Origin: Runella sp. CRIBMP
Lineage (GTDB): Bacteria; Bacteroidota; Bacteroidia; Cytophagales; Spirosomataceae
Assembly (NCBI RefSeq): GCF_009905605.1
Contig: NZ_JAAAKZ010000002.1
Coordinates: 744,001-808,000, forward strand
Direction: 5' to 3'
DNA: 64,000 nucleotides
Shown piece by piece: positions 16,344 through 25,391 of this stretch (position 1 is the stretch's first letter; every line of letters starts with the position of its first letter). The notes under the pieces are model-generated. The model did no database searches. It was not told the DNA's origin and worked only from the letters and a program-made list of their open reading frames with translations. A program made the position numbers and the translations under genes.

Positions 16344-17564
16344 TTAAAGCATTGAATTAGCTATGTTGCTAAGGGTTTCAGTATCAAAACTTTGGAGATA
16401 TATTTCAGTTACACGCTCAGATTCATGCCCCATCAATTCTTTGATTCGGGCGGTAGGTACCTCTTTTCGGTAGAGAGTAGTAGCAAAAGTGTGGCGAGCC
16501 GAATATGTGGTCAGGTTCTCGTCAATCCCTACCAACTTCGCGATTTCTTTAAGGTCGTGATTTACCTGTTTCAGCACTTTATCAATACGATTATCAATCT
16601 GTACGGAAGTTTTATGAAAATCACTCAGGATTGGAAAGATATAGGAGTCTTCCCGAATAAAATGATGCTGACGGTAATAATCCAGCATTTGAATGGCTAC
16701 CGGATTAAGGTTAATATCAAATTCATCACCCGTTTTCTTACGTACATAATGAAGGCGCATATTTTGTAAGTCAGTCCAGCGCAGGTGGGCAATGTCTACA
16801 AAATTGATACCCCAACAGTAATAGCTGAACAGAAAGTAATTATGAGCATGAAACAGTTTAGAAGTGGGTGGCAAAACCATCGCTTTGATTTTATCCATCT
16901 CCTCGATTTTCAACGCCCGTTTCTTGGTTTTGATTCTTCTGTACTTCTTAAAATCTATGTCTTTAAAAGGATTATATTCCTTCTTGACAAAGCCTTCTTT
17001 TTTGGCATGATTGAGCAGGGTCTTAAAATGTCGAAAATAGACAAAAAAGGCGTTGGGCTTCATACCCCGTTTCAAGTGATATTCTTCAAATTTTTTGAGA
17101 AAACTGTGCGTCACGTCCGAAAACTCCATGTCCTTCCCGTTACGAAAGTCCATGATACTTTTTTTAGTGGAATGGTAGATATTGGCTGAGCCAATCTTAT
17201 CATTGGTTTTGAGTTGCTGTACGTAAGCATCAAAGTATTCAAAAAGGGTGAGCTTGCTTTTGCGCTTATCGGCCAGCAGGTTGTTTTTGAGTTCTTCCGT
17301 CGAAAAGTCTTGGTTGTCGTTATGTAAGTTAAGAATCTCCCGATTAGCTTCCAGTTTTGCCTTTTCGATGGCAATCGTAATTTCTTTATAAAGAGGATGG
17401 CGTTTTTTAGGAAGATTATTAGCCTCATCCCATAATTCCTTTTTACATGAAAAGCCTAAAGAAACATAGCGTGATTTCCTATCTTTGGTGACGCGTAGGT
17501 AGATAGGGTACTCGCCTGATTGGAGCGGTTGGTGTATATAGAGAAGAGCTTTTACGGTTGCCAT
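16344..17564 (-). CDS. Tyrosine recombinase/integrase (IntDOT-like)
   Basis: 406 residues. The protein integrates and excises the island. An N-terminal arm-binding domain (about 1-95) is followed by a SAM-like core-binding domain (about 100-210) and the catalytic domain. Visible catalytic residues are a Lys near KKTGDEF, R357 and H358 (SARHTFAT), H380 (LMGH) and the nucleophile Y389 (EIYLQS). The usual first Arg is replaced: the segment reads WGINFVDIAHL, like the GMSFVDMA of CTnDOT-type integrases that naturally lack this Arg. The gene lies 175 bp from the tRNA-Ala attachment site and reads away from it. Confidence 0.93.
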   Translation of the reverse strand: MATVKALLYIHQPLQSGEYPIYLRVTKDRKSRYVSLGFSCKKELWDEANNLPKKRHPLYKEITIAIEKAKLEANREILNLHNDNQDFSTEELKNNLLADKRKSKLTLFEYFDAYVQQLKTNDKIGSANIYHSTKKSIMDFRNGKDMEFSDVTHSFLKKFEEYHLKRGMKPNAFFVYFRHFKTLLNHAKKEGFVKKEYNPFKDIDFKKYRRIKTKKRALKIEEMDKIKAMVLPPTSKLFHAHNYFLFSYYCWGINFVDIAHLRWTDLQNMRLHYVRKKTGDEFDINLNPVAIQMLDYYRQHHFIREDSYIFPILSDFHKTSVQIDNRIDKVLKQVNHDLKEIAKLVGIDENLTTYSARHTFATTLYRKEVPTARIKELMGHESERVTEIYLQSFDTETLSNIANSML

Positions 17565-17594
17565 TGGGATTATTTATAAATTTATTTTGCAGTC

Positions 17595-17627
17595 GTTACT
17601 AAAACATTACTAAAACATTACTAAAAC
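17595..17627. repeat. Three tandem 11-bp repeats at the integrase promoter
   Basis: GTTACTAAAAC, ATTACTAAAAC, ATTACTAAAAC run consecutively, covering the likely transcription start of the integrase. A related TTTACTAAACC lies at 17676-17686, with two AAAAAGCAAT copies (17654-17673) and two TTATCAATA copies (about 17692 and 17704) between here and the tRNA remnant. These look like integrase or excisionase arm-binding sites. Confidence 0.6.
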
Positions 17628-17656
17628 AAATGTATAAATTTTCCGTTAAAATCAAA
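17627..17656 (-). promoter_or_regulatory. Integrase promoter
   Basis: On the minus strand there is a TTTG (17656-17653), 18 bp, then TACATTTG (17634-17627), matching the Bacteroidota consensus TTTG-N17-23-TAnnTTTG. Transcription would begin near 17620 inside the 11-bp repeats, so the integrase probably regulates itself. Confidence 0.6.
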
Positions 17657-17739
17657 AAGCAATAAAAAGCAATAATTTACTAAACCATTGATTATCAATA
17701 TGTTTATCAATAAAACAAATTTATAAAATTGCACTACAT

Positions 17740-17786
17740 TTTGCATGGCATGCAAGAGGTCATCGGTTCGAATCCGATATTCTCCA
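17740..17786 (+). other. attR-like site: 3' half of tRNA-Ala(GGC)
   Basis: The 3' half of a tRNA is intact: anticodon stem TTTGC/GCAAG with loop ATGGCAT (anticodon GGC at 17747-17749), T stem ATCGG/CCGAT with loop TTCGAAT, 3' acceptor strand ATTCTCC and discriminator A. No matching 5' half (GGAGAAT acceptor, D arm) precedes it. This is what remains at the distal end of an element that integrated into a tRNA 3' end. The complete tRNA should lie at the island's other end, left of this window. Confidence 0.85.
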
Positions 17787-17790
17787 CTCA

Positions 17791-17827
17791 AAAAAAGGTT
17801 TACGATTAAATTCGTAAACCTTTTTTA
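17791..17827 (+). terminator. Intrinsic terminator of the tRNA-Ala locus
   Basis: Perfect stem GGTTTACGA / TCGTAAACC with a 6-nt loop, an A-tract before and TTTTTT after. It starts 5 bp past the tRNA discriminator base, so it is probably the native tRNA terminator and marks the chromosomal side of the junction. Confidence 0.85.
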
Positions 17828-17964
17828 TTCCTAAATTATTCTAATGGCTTCGGACAAATGAATAGGTGATGTAACCTAAAATATCAACTTAACTACTTTG
17901 GATCAATTCCATTACAATCAACCTTTCCTAGCAGGCCTTCAATTACCACCTTCACCCTCGCAAT

Positions 17965-18573
17965 TTAAAGCTGCTTTAGGCTGAAAAATCGCTCAACAGC
18001 TCGACTATCTTTGACATCAACTTGACCTGTACGCAGTGCACCTATTACCGAATGGGTGGGCTCAATTAGAATGATTTTTACGTCAAATCGGTAATTTGTA
18101 AACAGATTTGTCTCCAATGGAGTTGTTAATTTAGCCATTATCTGAACTTTGTCAGTTTGGGGACGAACCACCGACTCAATCACACTAGGGCTATCGCTAA
18201 CGCCTACATTGAGATAGTTGGCCCGAATCGTGTTTAAAGTCCACGCATTGAGTTGATCACGAAGGTAAACCAACACCACCCCTTTATCGGCGATTGCAGC
18301 GTAGTTTTGTGGGCTATAAGTCCGAAAACTATTATAAGTAAACAGTTTAGTAGTGGCATCATAATTTGGCGTGCCTAGTGCATTAAACTGCTGGTTGGAG
18401 TAAATATAACTCCGGGCATTTACCGTACCCGAATCTCCCTTGGGGCCTTGCGACCCAGTGTCGCCCTTAGGCCCTTGCGCGCCCGTATCCCCTTTCGGGC
18501 CAGGTACTCCTTCGGTTTGACAAGCTGAAAGGCCAATGAGGCCCATTAGAAATAACATTGCAATTGTTTTCAT
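17965..18573 (-). CDS. Collagen-like-repeat lipoprotein
   Basis: 202 residues. A lipoprotein signal ([10 protein letters not shown], Cys18) is followed by about eight Gly-x-y triplets (residues 23-50), such as [14 protein letters not shown], which may form a short collagen-like triple helix. The remaining 150 residues form a beta-rich domain common in Bacteroidota collagen-repeat lipoproteins, with no catalytic motif seen. It is the first gene on the chromosomal side of the island junction and stands alone. Function unknown; probably cell-surface. Confidence 0.8.
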   Translation of the reverse strand: MKTIAMLFLMGLIGLSACQTEGVPGPKGDTGAQGPKGDTGSQGPKGDSGTVNARSYIYSNQQFNALGTPNYDATTKLFTYNSFRTYSPQNYAAIADKGVVLVYLRDQLNAWTLNTIRANYLNVGVSDSPSVIESVVRPQTDKVQIMAKLTTPLETNLFTNYRFDVKIILIEPTHSVIGALRTGQVDVKDSRAVERFFSLKQL

Positions 18574-18898
18574 GGAAAGCTGTATATTTTAGTAGTACAA
18601 AATTTTATGCCTTGCCGAATCATCATTTAGCTAAATGACAGTTGGTAAAAGACAATACAAAATTAGTACTGCTGCCAACGGTGCAGAATTACTTATAGCA
18701 TGAATTGCTGTTTTTATACCTTGAAGTGTCGATTATGAATCGGAAATCGGAAAAGTCTTTGACAGAAGCTTGCCAGTAAAAAAAGCGTTGAAGAAACAAA
18801 ATAAGTAGTTTTTAATAGAATCGTTGCGGTATGTTTTAATTCACACAATACATAATCCTCTGATTTAAAACCCAATAAATAAAATATCAAGCTAAAGC
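18574..18898. other. Intergenic region, nothing clear
   Basis: 325 bp between the collagen-like lipoprotein start and the rhodanese stop. It should carry the lipoprotein promoter, but no exact TAnnTTTG match, terminator or RNA gene is visible. Open frames here have no recognisable features. Confidence 0.4.
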
Positions 18899-19201
18899 TT
18901 AATCTTCTACTTCCAGAATACCGCCCTTGAGATGAAAAATGTGTTTCTCCTGAAACGCCTCCGCCCGGCAATAATCTTTGGCCGCTACGCGAGAGCGCGT
19001 TCCATTGGTGCAAACTACGATGAGGGTTTGATAAGGCAATAATTCGGTACGGCGTTCCCGAATATCTGCAAGGGGAATATTGGTGCCGCCAATGCTAAAT
19101 TCTTCAAACTCCCAAGGCTCCCTCACATCCACAATAATGCTCCCTGGTTGGGTAGCCATGGCTTCAGCTTCTTGGAGCGATATGTCGTGATAGGTATTCA
19201 A
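18899..19201 (-). CDS. Rhodanese-domain protein
   Basis: 100 residues, a single rhodanese domain and little else. The start motif IIVDVREPWEFEEFSI and the active-site loop CTNGTRSRVAA, with the catalytic Cys, are intact. Such proteins carry persulfide sulfur for transfer or detoxification reactions in the cytoplasm. The start is 5 bp from the stop of the upstream PDZ-hydrolase, suggesting one transcript, although no direct functional link is evident. Confidence 0.9.
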   Translation of the reverse strand: MNTYHDISLQEAEAMATQPGSIIVDVREPWEFEEFSIGGTNIPLADIRERRTELLPYQTLIVVCTNGTRSRVAAKDYCRAEAFQEKHIFHLKGGILEVED

Positions 19202-19206
19202 GAGAA

Positions 19207-20595
19207 TTATTTTCTGTTAAACTTTTTCATCCACTCAACAGTCTCCGTAAGAATTTCTGGGTTAAAATGGCGGCGAGCATACTGTATATACTGCCCAGAT
19301 TTTTGCAATTGAGCCGCTTCAACAAAAGACGTTACTTTAATAAAATGCTGATCAGTACCTTTCAATTGCTTATACGTTCCCAACTCAGGACGTACTTCAT
19401 TGACAATTCGGGCAATGCTCTGCGCCGATTCTGGGCTGATAGCTTCACTATCAAACTCTCCGTACAGGGCCAAAGTAGGCACTGCTGCCTGCGCCCACGC
19501 CTGAGTGAGATTTTGCTGCTGAAGTTCGGTAAAATACCCAGATGAGCGCCCAAAAAAAGTCCCTCTATGGTAGGCAAGTGGATTTTCTTTGGATGTAAGT
19601 ATAGCCTCAAAATCAGGCTCTTGAAGCAACTCAGTGGGCGTTTTGGCCTGTACCAACCATTCATACAACAACGGTATCATCATCCGGGTATTGGCTTCGA
19701 TAGATTGATACGATTCCTGATACAATAGAGGCTTTTGACGATATACGTCAATCATGTGCTCAAACCACGGTTTCACCACGGTTCCGTAAGTGATGATACC
19801 CCTCGGTTTAGAACCCGATTGGGCCACCAGCAGTGGCGCCAACGCTCCACCCAATGAGTGTCCAAACAGAAAATATCGGGTACTGTCAACAAAAGAAAGT
19901 TTCTTAAATGCCGCAAATGCATTCTGAAAAGCAGCTTTTTCTTCTTCATAACTCAGCCGAACGCACTCCTTTGTGCCAGCACTTTCTCCAACGCCTGGTT
20001 TTTCAATCCTAAAAACAACGTACCCAGCGCTCACCCAACCATCCACTAATTGTTTGACGGGAGCAAGCGAATCATCAGCAAAATGAACGGAACCACACCC
20101 ATGCCCCTGAATGTAAAATATAGCAGGCAAACGACTGCTGCCCAACGGCTTATGAACAATGGAACGCAAATATCCCCGTTGGTAAGGAACTTCCCCGTAA
20201 ATCACCTCTCCTTTTGAAAACTCCTTGGGTGCCGCAACGACATTCCCAACGGCCCGGGCTTTCTTTCTATTTCGAATGTAAGTGATTGAAATTGGCTCTT
20301 GCTCGTACAATTCCTGCTCCAGCTTTCGAAAATCAAACAGGTACAACGAATCCGTTTCGTTGATGGAGACCAGAATATCGCCCGCTTGAATACCCAACCG
20401 CGCGGCGGTAAAATCGGGCATGACACTCTTCACTAAAATCCCGTGACTATCGGGTAAGTGCTGCGTACTCATCAATGAATCACTCGCCGCTGCGTAGCTG
20501 ATGCCCAAACTCCCTTTGTGCCGAAGGTGTTGTGCCGAAGTGACGAAAGATGAAAACAATAGGATAAAAAAGGCAAAAGCAACGGAAAAGCGCAT
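19207..20595 (-). CDS. Secreted PDZ-alpha/beta hydrolase fusion
   Basis: 462 residues with a Sec signal peptide (about 1-20). Residues about 30-110 form a PDZ domain (LPDSHGILVKSVMPDFTAAR, LGIQAGDILVSIN). The rest is an alpha/beta hydrolase with an oxyanion region (YIQGHGCG), nucleophile elbow GHSLGG, a late acid (LYGEFD) and a His (GTDQHF). It probably hydrolyses an ester or peptide-like bond in the periplasm. The PDZ domain may bind the substrate or a partner. It is followed by the rhodanese gene at 5 bp. Confidence 0.8.
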   Translation of the reverse strand: MRFSVAFAFFILLFSSFVTSAQHLRHKGSLGISYAAASDSLMSTQHLPDSHGILVKSVMPDFTAARLGIQAGDILVSINETDSLYLFDFRKLEQELYEQEPISITYIRNRKKARAVGNVVAAPKEFSKGEVIYGEVPYQRGYLRSIVHKPLGSSRLPAIFYIQGHGCGSVHFADDSLAPVKQLVDGWVSAGYVVFRIEKPGVGESAGTKECVRLSYEEEKAAFQNAFAAFKKLSFVDSTRYFLFGHSLGGALAPLLVAQSGSKPRGIITYGTVVKPWFEHMIDVYRQKPLLYQESYQSIEANTRMMIPLLYEWLVQAKTPTELLQEPDFEAILTSKENPLAYHRGTFFGRSSGYFTELQQQNLTQAWAQAAVPTLALYGEFDSEAISPESAQSIARIVNEVRPELGTYKQLKGTDQHFIKVTSFVEAAQLQKSGQYIQYARRHFNPEILTETVEWMKKFNRK

Positions 20596-20668
20596 CGAAT
20601 TGTGAAGTTAAATGTTGACTGCCAAAAGTTAATCGTTCGGGCAATGAACAGATTATCTTTTAACCCCT

Positions 20669-21082
20669 CTACAAAGGTCGTGCCTGAAAAGTAATTTCAG
20701 ATAGTAAACCTACGGCATTGAAGCGTAAAATCACTTTTTGAGCAGCTGATTTTTGGGTAATATCCGTACAATGAATTCCTTTTTCCAAGAAATAGACGTA
20801 GAATTTTTGATCCCGTGACCCCAACTGCTGAATATCTGGGCGGCCCAGCATGTACCCTACATCGTCGATATGTTTACCCAAAAGCTCACTCTGTATCTTC
20901 ACAAATTCTTTTTCAAGCCCTTTTCTGACGTCACCGCATCCTCCTCGGTCACTTCGCCATTTTACTAAATCTAAATTTCCAACCTTATCTGGCGCGGGAG
21001 AACAGGAAAAAACAAAAGAAAGCAAGAAAAACGAAAGGGTACTTGCGCTTAAATAACGGTTATTTTTTATCATAAAAATCAA
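20669..21082 (-). CDS. Small lipoprotein, SmpA/BamE-like layout
   Basis: 137 residues. The signal ends in SFVFSC (lipid Cys27). The mature part is about 110 residues with a pattern reminiscent of the BamE/SmpA fold (helical IQSELLGKHIDDVGYMLGRP, then strands with YVYFLEKGIHC). The similarity is weak and the true BamE of the genome is probably elsewhere. It stands between the PDZ-hydrolase and the M28 peptidase on the same strand. Function unknown. Confidence 0.6.
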   Translation of the reverse strand: MIFMIKNNRYLSASTLSFFLLSFVFSCSPAPDKVGNLDLVKWRSDRGGCGDVRKGLEKEFVKIQSELLGKHIDDVGYMLGRPDIQQLGSRDQKFYVYFLEKGIHCTDITQKSAAQKVILRFNAVGLLSEITFQARPL

Positions 21083-21103
21083 AATCAGACGATATAATTT
21101 TTT

Positions 21104-22108
21104 CTAAATACTTTCCTGATACAAGACCTGAACCAGTACCTGCCCTACAGCTTTGAGGGTATTGGGGTCAATGTTGCGCATATCATCTTCGTGCGTATGC
21201 CAATCATCAAAGAAGGTTTTTTGAGGATTATTGAGCTGGAGATGAATAATGTCAACCATGGGAATTTTGGCCGTTTCGTTCACTGGCAGGTGGTCGTCCG
21301 TAATTGCAGCACCGTCTTGTTCCACAAAGTAAGAACTGTACCCCAATTGGCTGGCCGTATTCCAAATCATTCGCGTGACTTCATTGGCGTATTGATTAGA
21401 GAAAGCTTCTTTAGGGAACGTCGCTCCTTTGGCACCAACCATATCCAACAAAACCCCAAAATACGCCGAATAACCTGGAACGTGCTTATTGGCGGCCCAA
21501 TATTGAGAGCCTAAGCAAAAACCCGTAAATTTATCCTTGGCAACGGCCGCATTTCCTCCGTCTTCTACATCAAAAAAAATAAAATCAACTCCAACACCCG
21601 GTTTTTGGGCGGCCTGCTGAAGGGTACGGGCCACTTCAAGCAACACTCCTACTCCACTTGCTCCGTCGTTGGCCCCGTCGATGGGTCCCGTTTTATTGGT
21701 AGGGTCTTCGTCGGCTACGGGCCTGCTATCCCAATGTGACGCCAACAAAATACGTTTTGTGGCTTGTGGATTGATACTACCTATAATATTCCGAGCGTTG
21801 AGTTTGCGACCGTCGTAGTGGGTTGCCGTAAAAGTCTGTTCCGTAACCGTACAGCCAAGGCGTTTCAATTCGGCCACAAGGTAGTCACCACAACGGGTAT
21901 GGGCCGCTGAATTGGGAACCCGAGGGCCAAATTTGACTTGTTTTTCCACGTATGCGTAAGCCGAATCTCCACTGAATAAAGGTGCCTTTACCATAGTTGT
22001 TGCGGTTTCGCTATTGGTCGTTTGCTCAGTAGAGGATTGTTTAGAATTACAACACAATAACGTCAAAACCAGAAGCATTAGGGTTGCTCCCCTGCTAAAT
22101 TCCTGCAT
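21104..22108 (-). CDS. M28 family peptidase / glutaminyl-cyclase-like lipoprotein
   Basis: 334 residues from the ATG at 22108, chosen because it gives a clean lipoprotein signal (LVLTLLCC). A longer frame starts at 22165. Zinc-binding and catalytic features of M28 are intact: ASHWDSR, DGANDGASG, FFDVEDGG and a late His in DDHLPVN. The layout is close to bacterial glutaminyl cyclases and related aminopeptidases, so it either trims peptides or cyclises N-terminal Gln. T9SS cargo proteins often need such cyclisation, which makes the latter attractive here. The exact activity cannot be read from sequence alone. Confidence 0.85.
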   Translation of the reverse strand: MQEFSRGATLMLLVLTLLCCNSKQSSTEQTTNSETATTMVKAPLFSGDSAYAYVEKQVKFGPRVPNSAAHTRCGDYLVAELKRLGCTVTEQTFTATHYDGRKLNARNIIGSINPQATKRILLASHWDSRPVADEDPTNKTGPIDGANDGASGVGVLLEVARTLQQAAQKPGVGVDFIFFDVEDGGNAAVAKDKFTGFCLGSQYWAANKHVPGYSAYFGVLLDMVGAKGATFPKEAFSNQYANEVTRMIWNTASQLGYSSYFVEQDGAAITDDHLPVNETAKIPMVDIIHLQLNNPQKTFFDDWHTHEDDMRNIDPNTLKAVGQVLVQVLYQESI

Positions 22109-22178
22109 AAAAAAATTGTTTTGGGTTTCCAAAATGACAGGCATTCGATTTTTAAACTTTGCCACTTTAATTGAACAC

Positions 22179-22186
22179 CAAATGTA
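22179..22186 (-). promoter_or_regulatory. -7 element of the M28 peptidase gene
   Basis: TACATTTG on the minus strand matches TAnnTTTG exactly, about 70 bp upstream of the chosen start at 22108. No good TTTG is found 17-23 bp further up, so the site is only moderately supported. Confidence 0.35.
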
Positions 22187-22285
22187 AGGAAGAACTGCTA
22201 ATCTATTCAGAAAAACGTCGATGATTGATTACCTCAAATAGGATTTATGTAAAAAGAGCACAAAATTGCTTCTAATTAGAGCATT

Positions 22286-25200
22286 TTACAGCTTCAAGAT
22301 TCTAATCCCTTTTAGTAACGTTTCATTATCAAAAACCTGCAATATATACGTGCCGCTTGGCAACTGGGCATCTGACAAATTGATATAGGCGACTTTATCG
22401 ACGACGGTTATCTGACGTTTAGCCATCATTATTTCCTGGCCTGACACAGCAATCACCCTAAAACTCAAAGAATTAATATCCAGTAAATCAGGCAATTTCA
22501 CATTACAGACGTTTGAAAAAGGATTCGGATATACTTGCCAATCCGTCAAAGGTTGCGTTGTTTTAATCGTAAAACGAATCGTGGCGGCGCTCACCTGCAA
22601 TGAATCATTAAAAGCCGCAGCTTCTAGCGTATAGCTCCCAGCAATCGGGGAAAAACCAGTTGTTTCGTCAAACAAAGCAAAAGGAAACCGCTCAGCGGTA
22701 ATCTCCCGTTGATAGGGGCCAGTCAATTTCAGCAATACTCTTTTGGCAGGAACTTCGCAATTGGCATATATCGTGATTTTATTCGGCATTGTCTCTTCCT
22801 GAAGTACGTCCCCGTTGGTCAACGGTCCAATGAGCCTCCGTTCGCCAATTTTTCCCGCCTGAATCAACTCAAAACTGATATTTGCGTAGCGCACTTCGAT
22901 TTTAAAGGTAACATTGGTGGCTGTTTCGTCATCGTCAATAGCCCTGACCGTGACCGTGTAAGTACCTGCCTGTAATGCTACTCCCGAAATTTCATTGTTT
23001 TGAAACGAAAGCCAAGCAGGTAGGTTGGGCGCTTCGATTCTGTCAACGTAGCCATTGATATCATAAAACAATGAATCTGGAACACGGTAAGTAAATTTTT
23101 GGGTGGCAAACATCTGCACATTTGGCAACGTATAACGGGCAAGAGGGGGAGAATTTTGGGCACCCTGCACGTCTACTTTTATCACAAACGGTATTTCGAC
23201 CGAATCGCCACCGTTATCATACGCCCGAATTCCAACCCGATACGTTGCCAGTTCGGGGGGAGTTCCTCGCAGTTCTGTCCCATTAAAGGTAAGCCACGCG
23301 GGCAGTTTGGCCGCTCCAACTCTGACAATCTCACCGTCAGGGTCGCTGAAAAGGTTGGGCGAAATCTTAAAACGAAACGCTTTGCCGCGCGCAATCACTT
23401 TTTCGGGCAGTTGCTGTTTGGCCACGGGAGGGATGTTAAGTACTTTTATTTTAAACGATGTTTCCACAAACGCGCTGTCGTCATCGTATGCTCGAAGGTT
23501 TACGGTAAATGTGCCCTGCTCCTGCGGATACGCCGAAAACTCTTTCGAACTGTAAGTCATCCACGGGCGTAACCCGCTGGCCTGTATGCGTACAATGACG
23601 CCATCGGGGTCGTCAAAATGGTCGGGCAGGAATTGATAAAACACCAATTTTTGGAGTGATGTCTCAAAGTCTGGCACGGGACGTTTGACAATAGGTTTAA
23701 CGTTTATATTGGTCACTTTAAGATTAAAACTCATCAACACCGTGGCTCCTTCATCGTCGGTGGCGCGGAGGGTTATTTTGTAGTCGCCGATTACATCTGG
23801 CACATTTCCCGACAGAACCCCGTTGTTCAAATTTAGCCACTGGGGTTTTTCAAGGGCTTCTATTTTGACAATATCCCCGTCGGGGTCAGCAAATACATCC
23901 TTGGGCAAGGTATAACTGTACGCTTTGCGGGGTTTACTTGCCCGCTCGGTGACCTGATTGGCAATAATTGGCGGGAGATTCAGGCTGAGGGGCTTCCAAT
24001 ACTCTTCCGATAAAATATCTTCAACCAATTCAATATGAACGGGTTGCGGATTTGACCCAACTTTTTCAACCCATCTTTTTTCCACGTTTTTCATGGTAGA
24101 ATCAAGGGCTTCGGTCAGAGTGTAAGAAATAGAATGTTGCGGTTTGATTTCAGAAAGTGGCGTATTGAGCCAACGGCCCGCCATTTCCTGAATCAAACGC
24201 ATCGCCCCTGGCTCAGGCCCCGCCGTCACCAGCGTTACTATCTTAGAGCCATGCTCAAAACACTCATTAAACTGGCGTCTCAATAAATCAATGGGCGTTT
24301 GTGGCGTGTAAAACACTTCGTTTGCCGTCCATTTATTGGCGGGGCGATTAGAGCGTATCACGTCCGTTACCCAACGGTGATTGTAATAGGGGTCATTATG
24401 CACCTTGGTCCCGTCCGTTTTTGCGTCGAGCGTTTTGAAGGAGTAAGAAATCATCATGGCCGAAAAATCGGCCGTTACGGCACCGTATTCATTGACAATT
24501 TTATACTGTGGATTTACTTGTTTGATACCATTAATTGTGCCGTCTATATAATGTTGAAGTTGCGAATGAGAAAACAAGTACCAATCTTTTCCCGATTTTT
24601 TTCGATAGGTCGGATAAGGATTGTACGCCGTTCCGGGGGGCATTAATGTCTTAAATGAGGTATATTTTGTTCCCCAATGGTAGTTGAGCTTATTGATGCG
24701 TTTGTAGCGTTTTTCGGCCCATACCCTAAACGAATCCAACGATGAATCGGAATAATCAAAACCCGCAAGGTATTGTTTGCCGCCTTCAAAATTGGTCTCA
24801 TGCGGATACCCTAGCTCTTGGGTCGATAAATTACCGAAGGAAACGTACAGAATTTTACCTTGATTTTGGTAGGCGTTGTAGCGTTGACACACTTCTTTGA
24901 TAAAATTTTGGGATTTGGCAACCGTAGGTTGATGCGAAAAACTAAAGCAAGTTCGGCCATAAACACCCGAAAGAGGCCGCCCCAAATCATCCTTCATGGT
25001 TTCTTTGGCCGTCCAATAACCATCCAAACGATAATAAAGTCGGCCCACAATGATGCGTAGTGCTATTTTAGCATTGGTCTTTGCGATGTATTCAATCTGA
25101 CGATCGTACTGACGCCAATCGGGCGGAGAAGTATTGTCTTTGTAAACTTCATCCCATTGAATGGTAAGGGCCACTAAGTTGCAGCCATTGGCAATTGAAG

Positions 25201-25384
25201 CCTCAATGACATCCATCCCAGCTTCTGGGCGTGGGTCAAGGTTGAGCAATTGCAAACCAACGTAGCGCTGGGTGTCAGAATTCTGCGCTTTCAAGGCTAG
25301 AGGCAGCACCAAAAGTCCCAAAAAAAGGAGTGCCTTTAGCGTTTTGATTTTATTGTAAACAATTGTCAATATAAAACTCAACAT
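22286..25384 (-). CDS. T9SS-exported glycoside-hydrolase-like protein with four Ig-like repeats
   Basis: 1032 residues. The N-terminal 400 residues resemble a TIM-barrel glycoside hydrolase of the GH-A clan (GH42-like), with candidate acids in STQELGY and ANEVFY. Four tandem putative-Ig/cadherin-like domains follow (each about 90 residues, starting near 470, each with DPDG/DDD motifs). After an 80-residue linker domain comes a C-terminal T9SS type A sorting domain (WQVYPNPFSN to the end). It is probably secreted and surface-attached. It is 7 bp downstream of a shorter paralogue (25392-27941), evidently a tandem duplication. The substrate cannot be told. Confidence 0.75.
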   Translation of the reverse strand: MLSFILTIVYNKIKTLKALLFLGLLVLPLALKAQNSDTQRYVGLQLLNLDPRPEAGMDVIEASIANGCNLVALTIQWDEVYKDNTSPPDWRQYDRQIEYIAKTNAKIALRIIVGRLYYRLDGYWTAKETMKDDLGRPLSGVYGRTCFSFSHQPTVAKSQNFIKEVCQRYNAYQNQGKILYVSFGNLSTQELGYPHETNFEGGKQYLAGFDYSDSSLDSFRVWAEKRYKRINKLNYHWGTKYTSFKTLMPPGTAYNPYPTYRKKSGKDWYLFSHSQLQHYIDGTINGIKQVNPQYKIVNEYGAVTADFSAMMISYSFKTLDAKTDGTKVHNDPYYNHRWVTDVIRSNRPANKWTANEVFYTPQTPIDLLRRQFNECFEHGSKIVTLVTAGPEPGAMRLIQEMAGRWLNTPLSEIKPQHSISYTLTEALDSTMKNVEKRWVEKVGSNPQPVHIELVEDILSEEYWKPLSLNLPPIIANQVTERASKPRKAYSYTLPKDVFADPDGDIVKIEALEKPQWLNLNNGVLSGNVPDVIGDYKITLRATDDEGATVLMSFNLKVTNINVKPIVKRPVPDFETSLQKLVFYQFLPDHFDDPDGVIVRIQASGLRPWMTYSSKEFSAYPQEQGTFTVNLRAYDDDSAFVETSFKIKVLNIPPVAKQQLPEKVIARGKAFRFKISPNLFSDPDGEIVRVGAAKLPAWLTFNGTELRGTPPELATYRVGIRAYDNGGDSVEIPFVIKVDVQGAQNSPPLARYTLPNVQMFATQKFTYRVPDSLFYDINGYVDRIEAPNLPAWLSFQNNEISGVALQAGTYTVTVRAIDDDETATNVTFKIEVRYANISFELIQAGKIGERRLIGPLTNGDVLQEETMPNKITIYANCEVPAKRVLLKLTGPYQREITAERFPFALFDETTGFSPIAGSYTLEAAAFNDSLQVSAATIRFTIKTTQPLTDWQVYPNPFSNVCNVKLPDLLDINSLSFRVIAVSGQEIMMAKRQITVVDKVAYINLSDAQLPSGTYILQVFDNETLLKGIRILKL

Positions 25385-25391
25385 TGTATGG

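Noticed and set aside
18714-19013. 99-residue frame overlapping the rhodanese gene
   Set aside because: The rhodanese frame has clear active-site motifs; this one has none.
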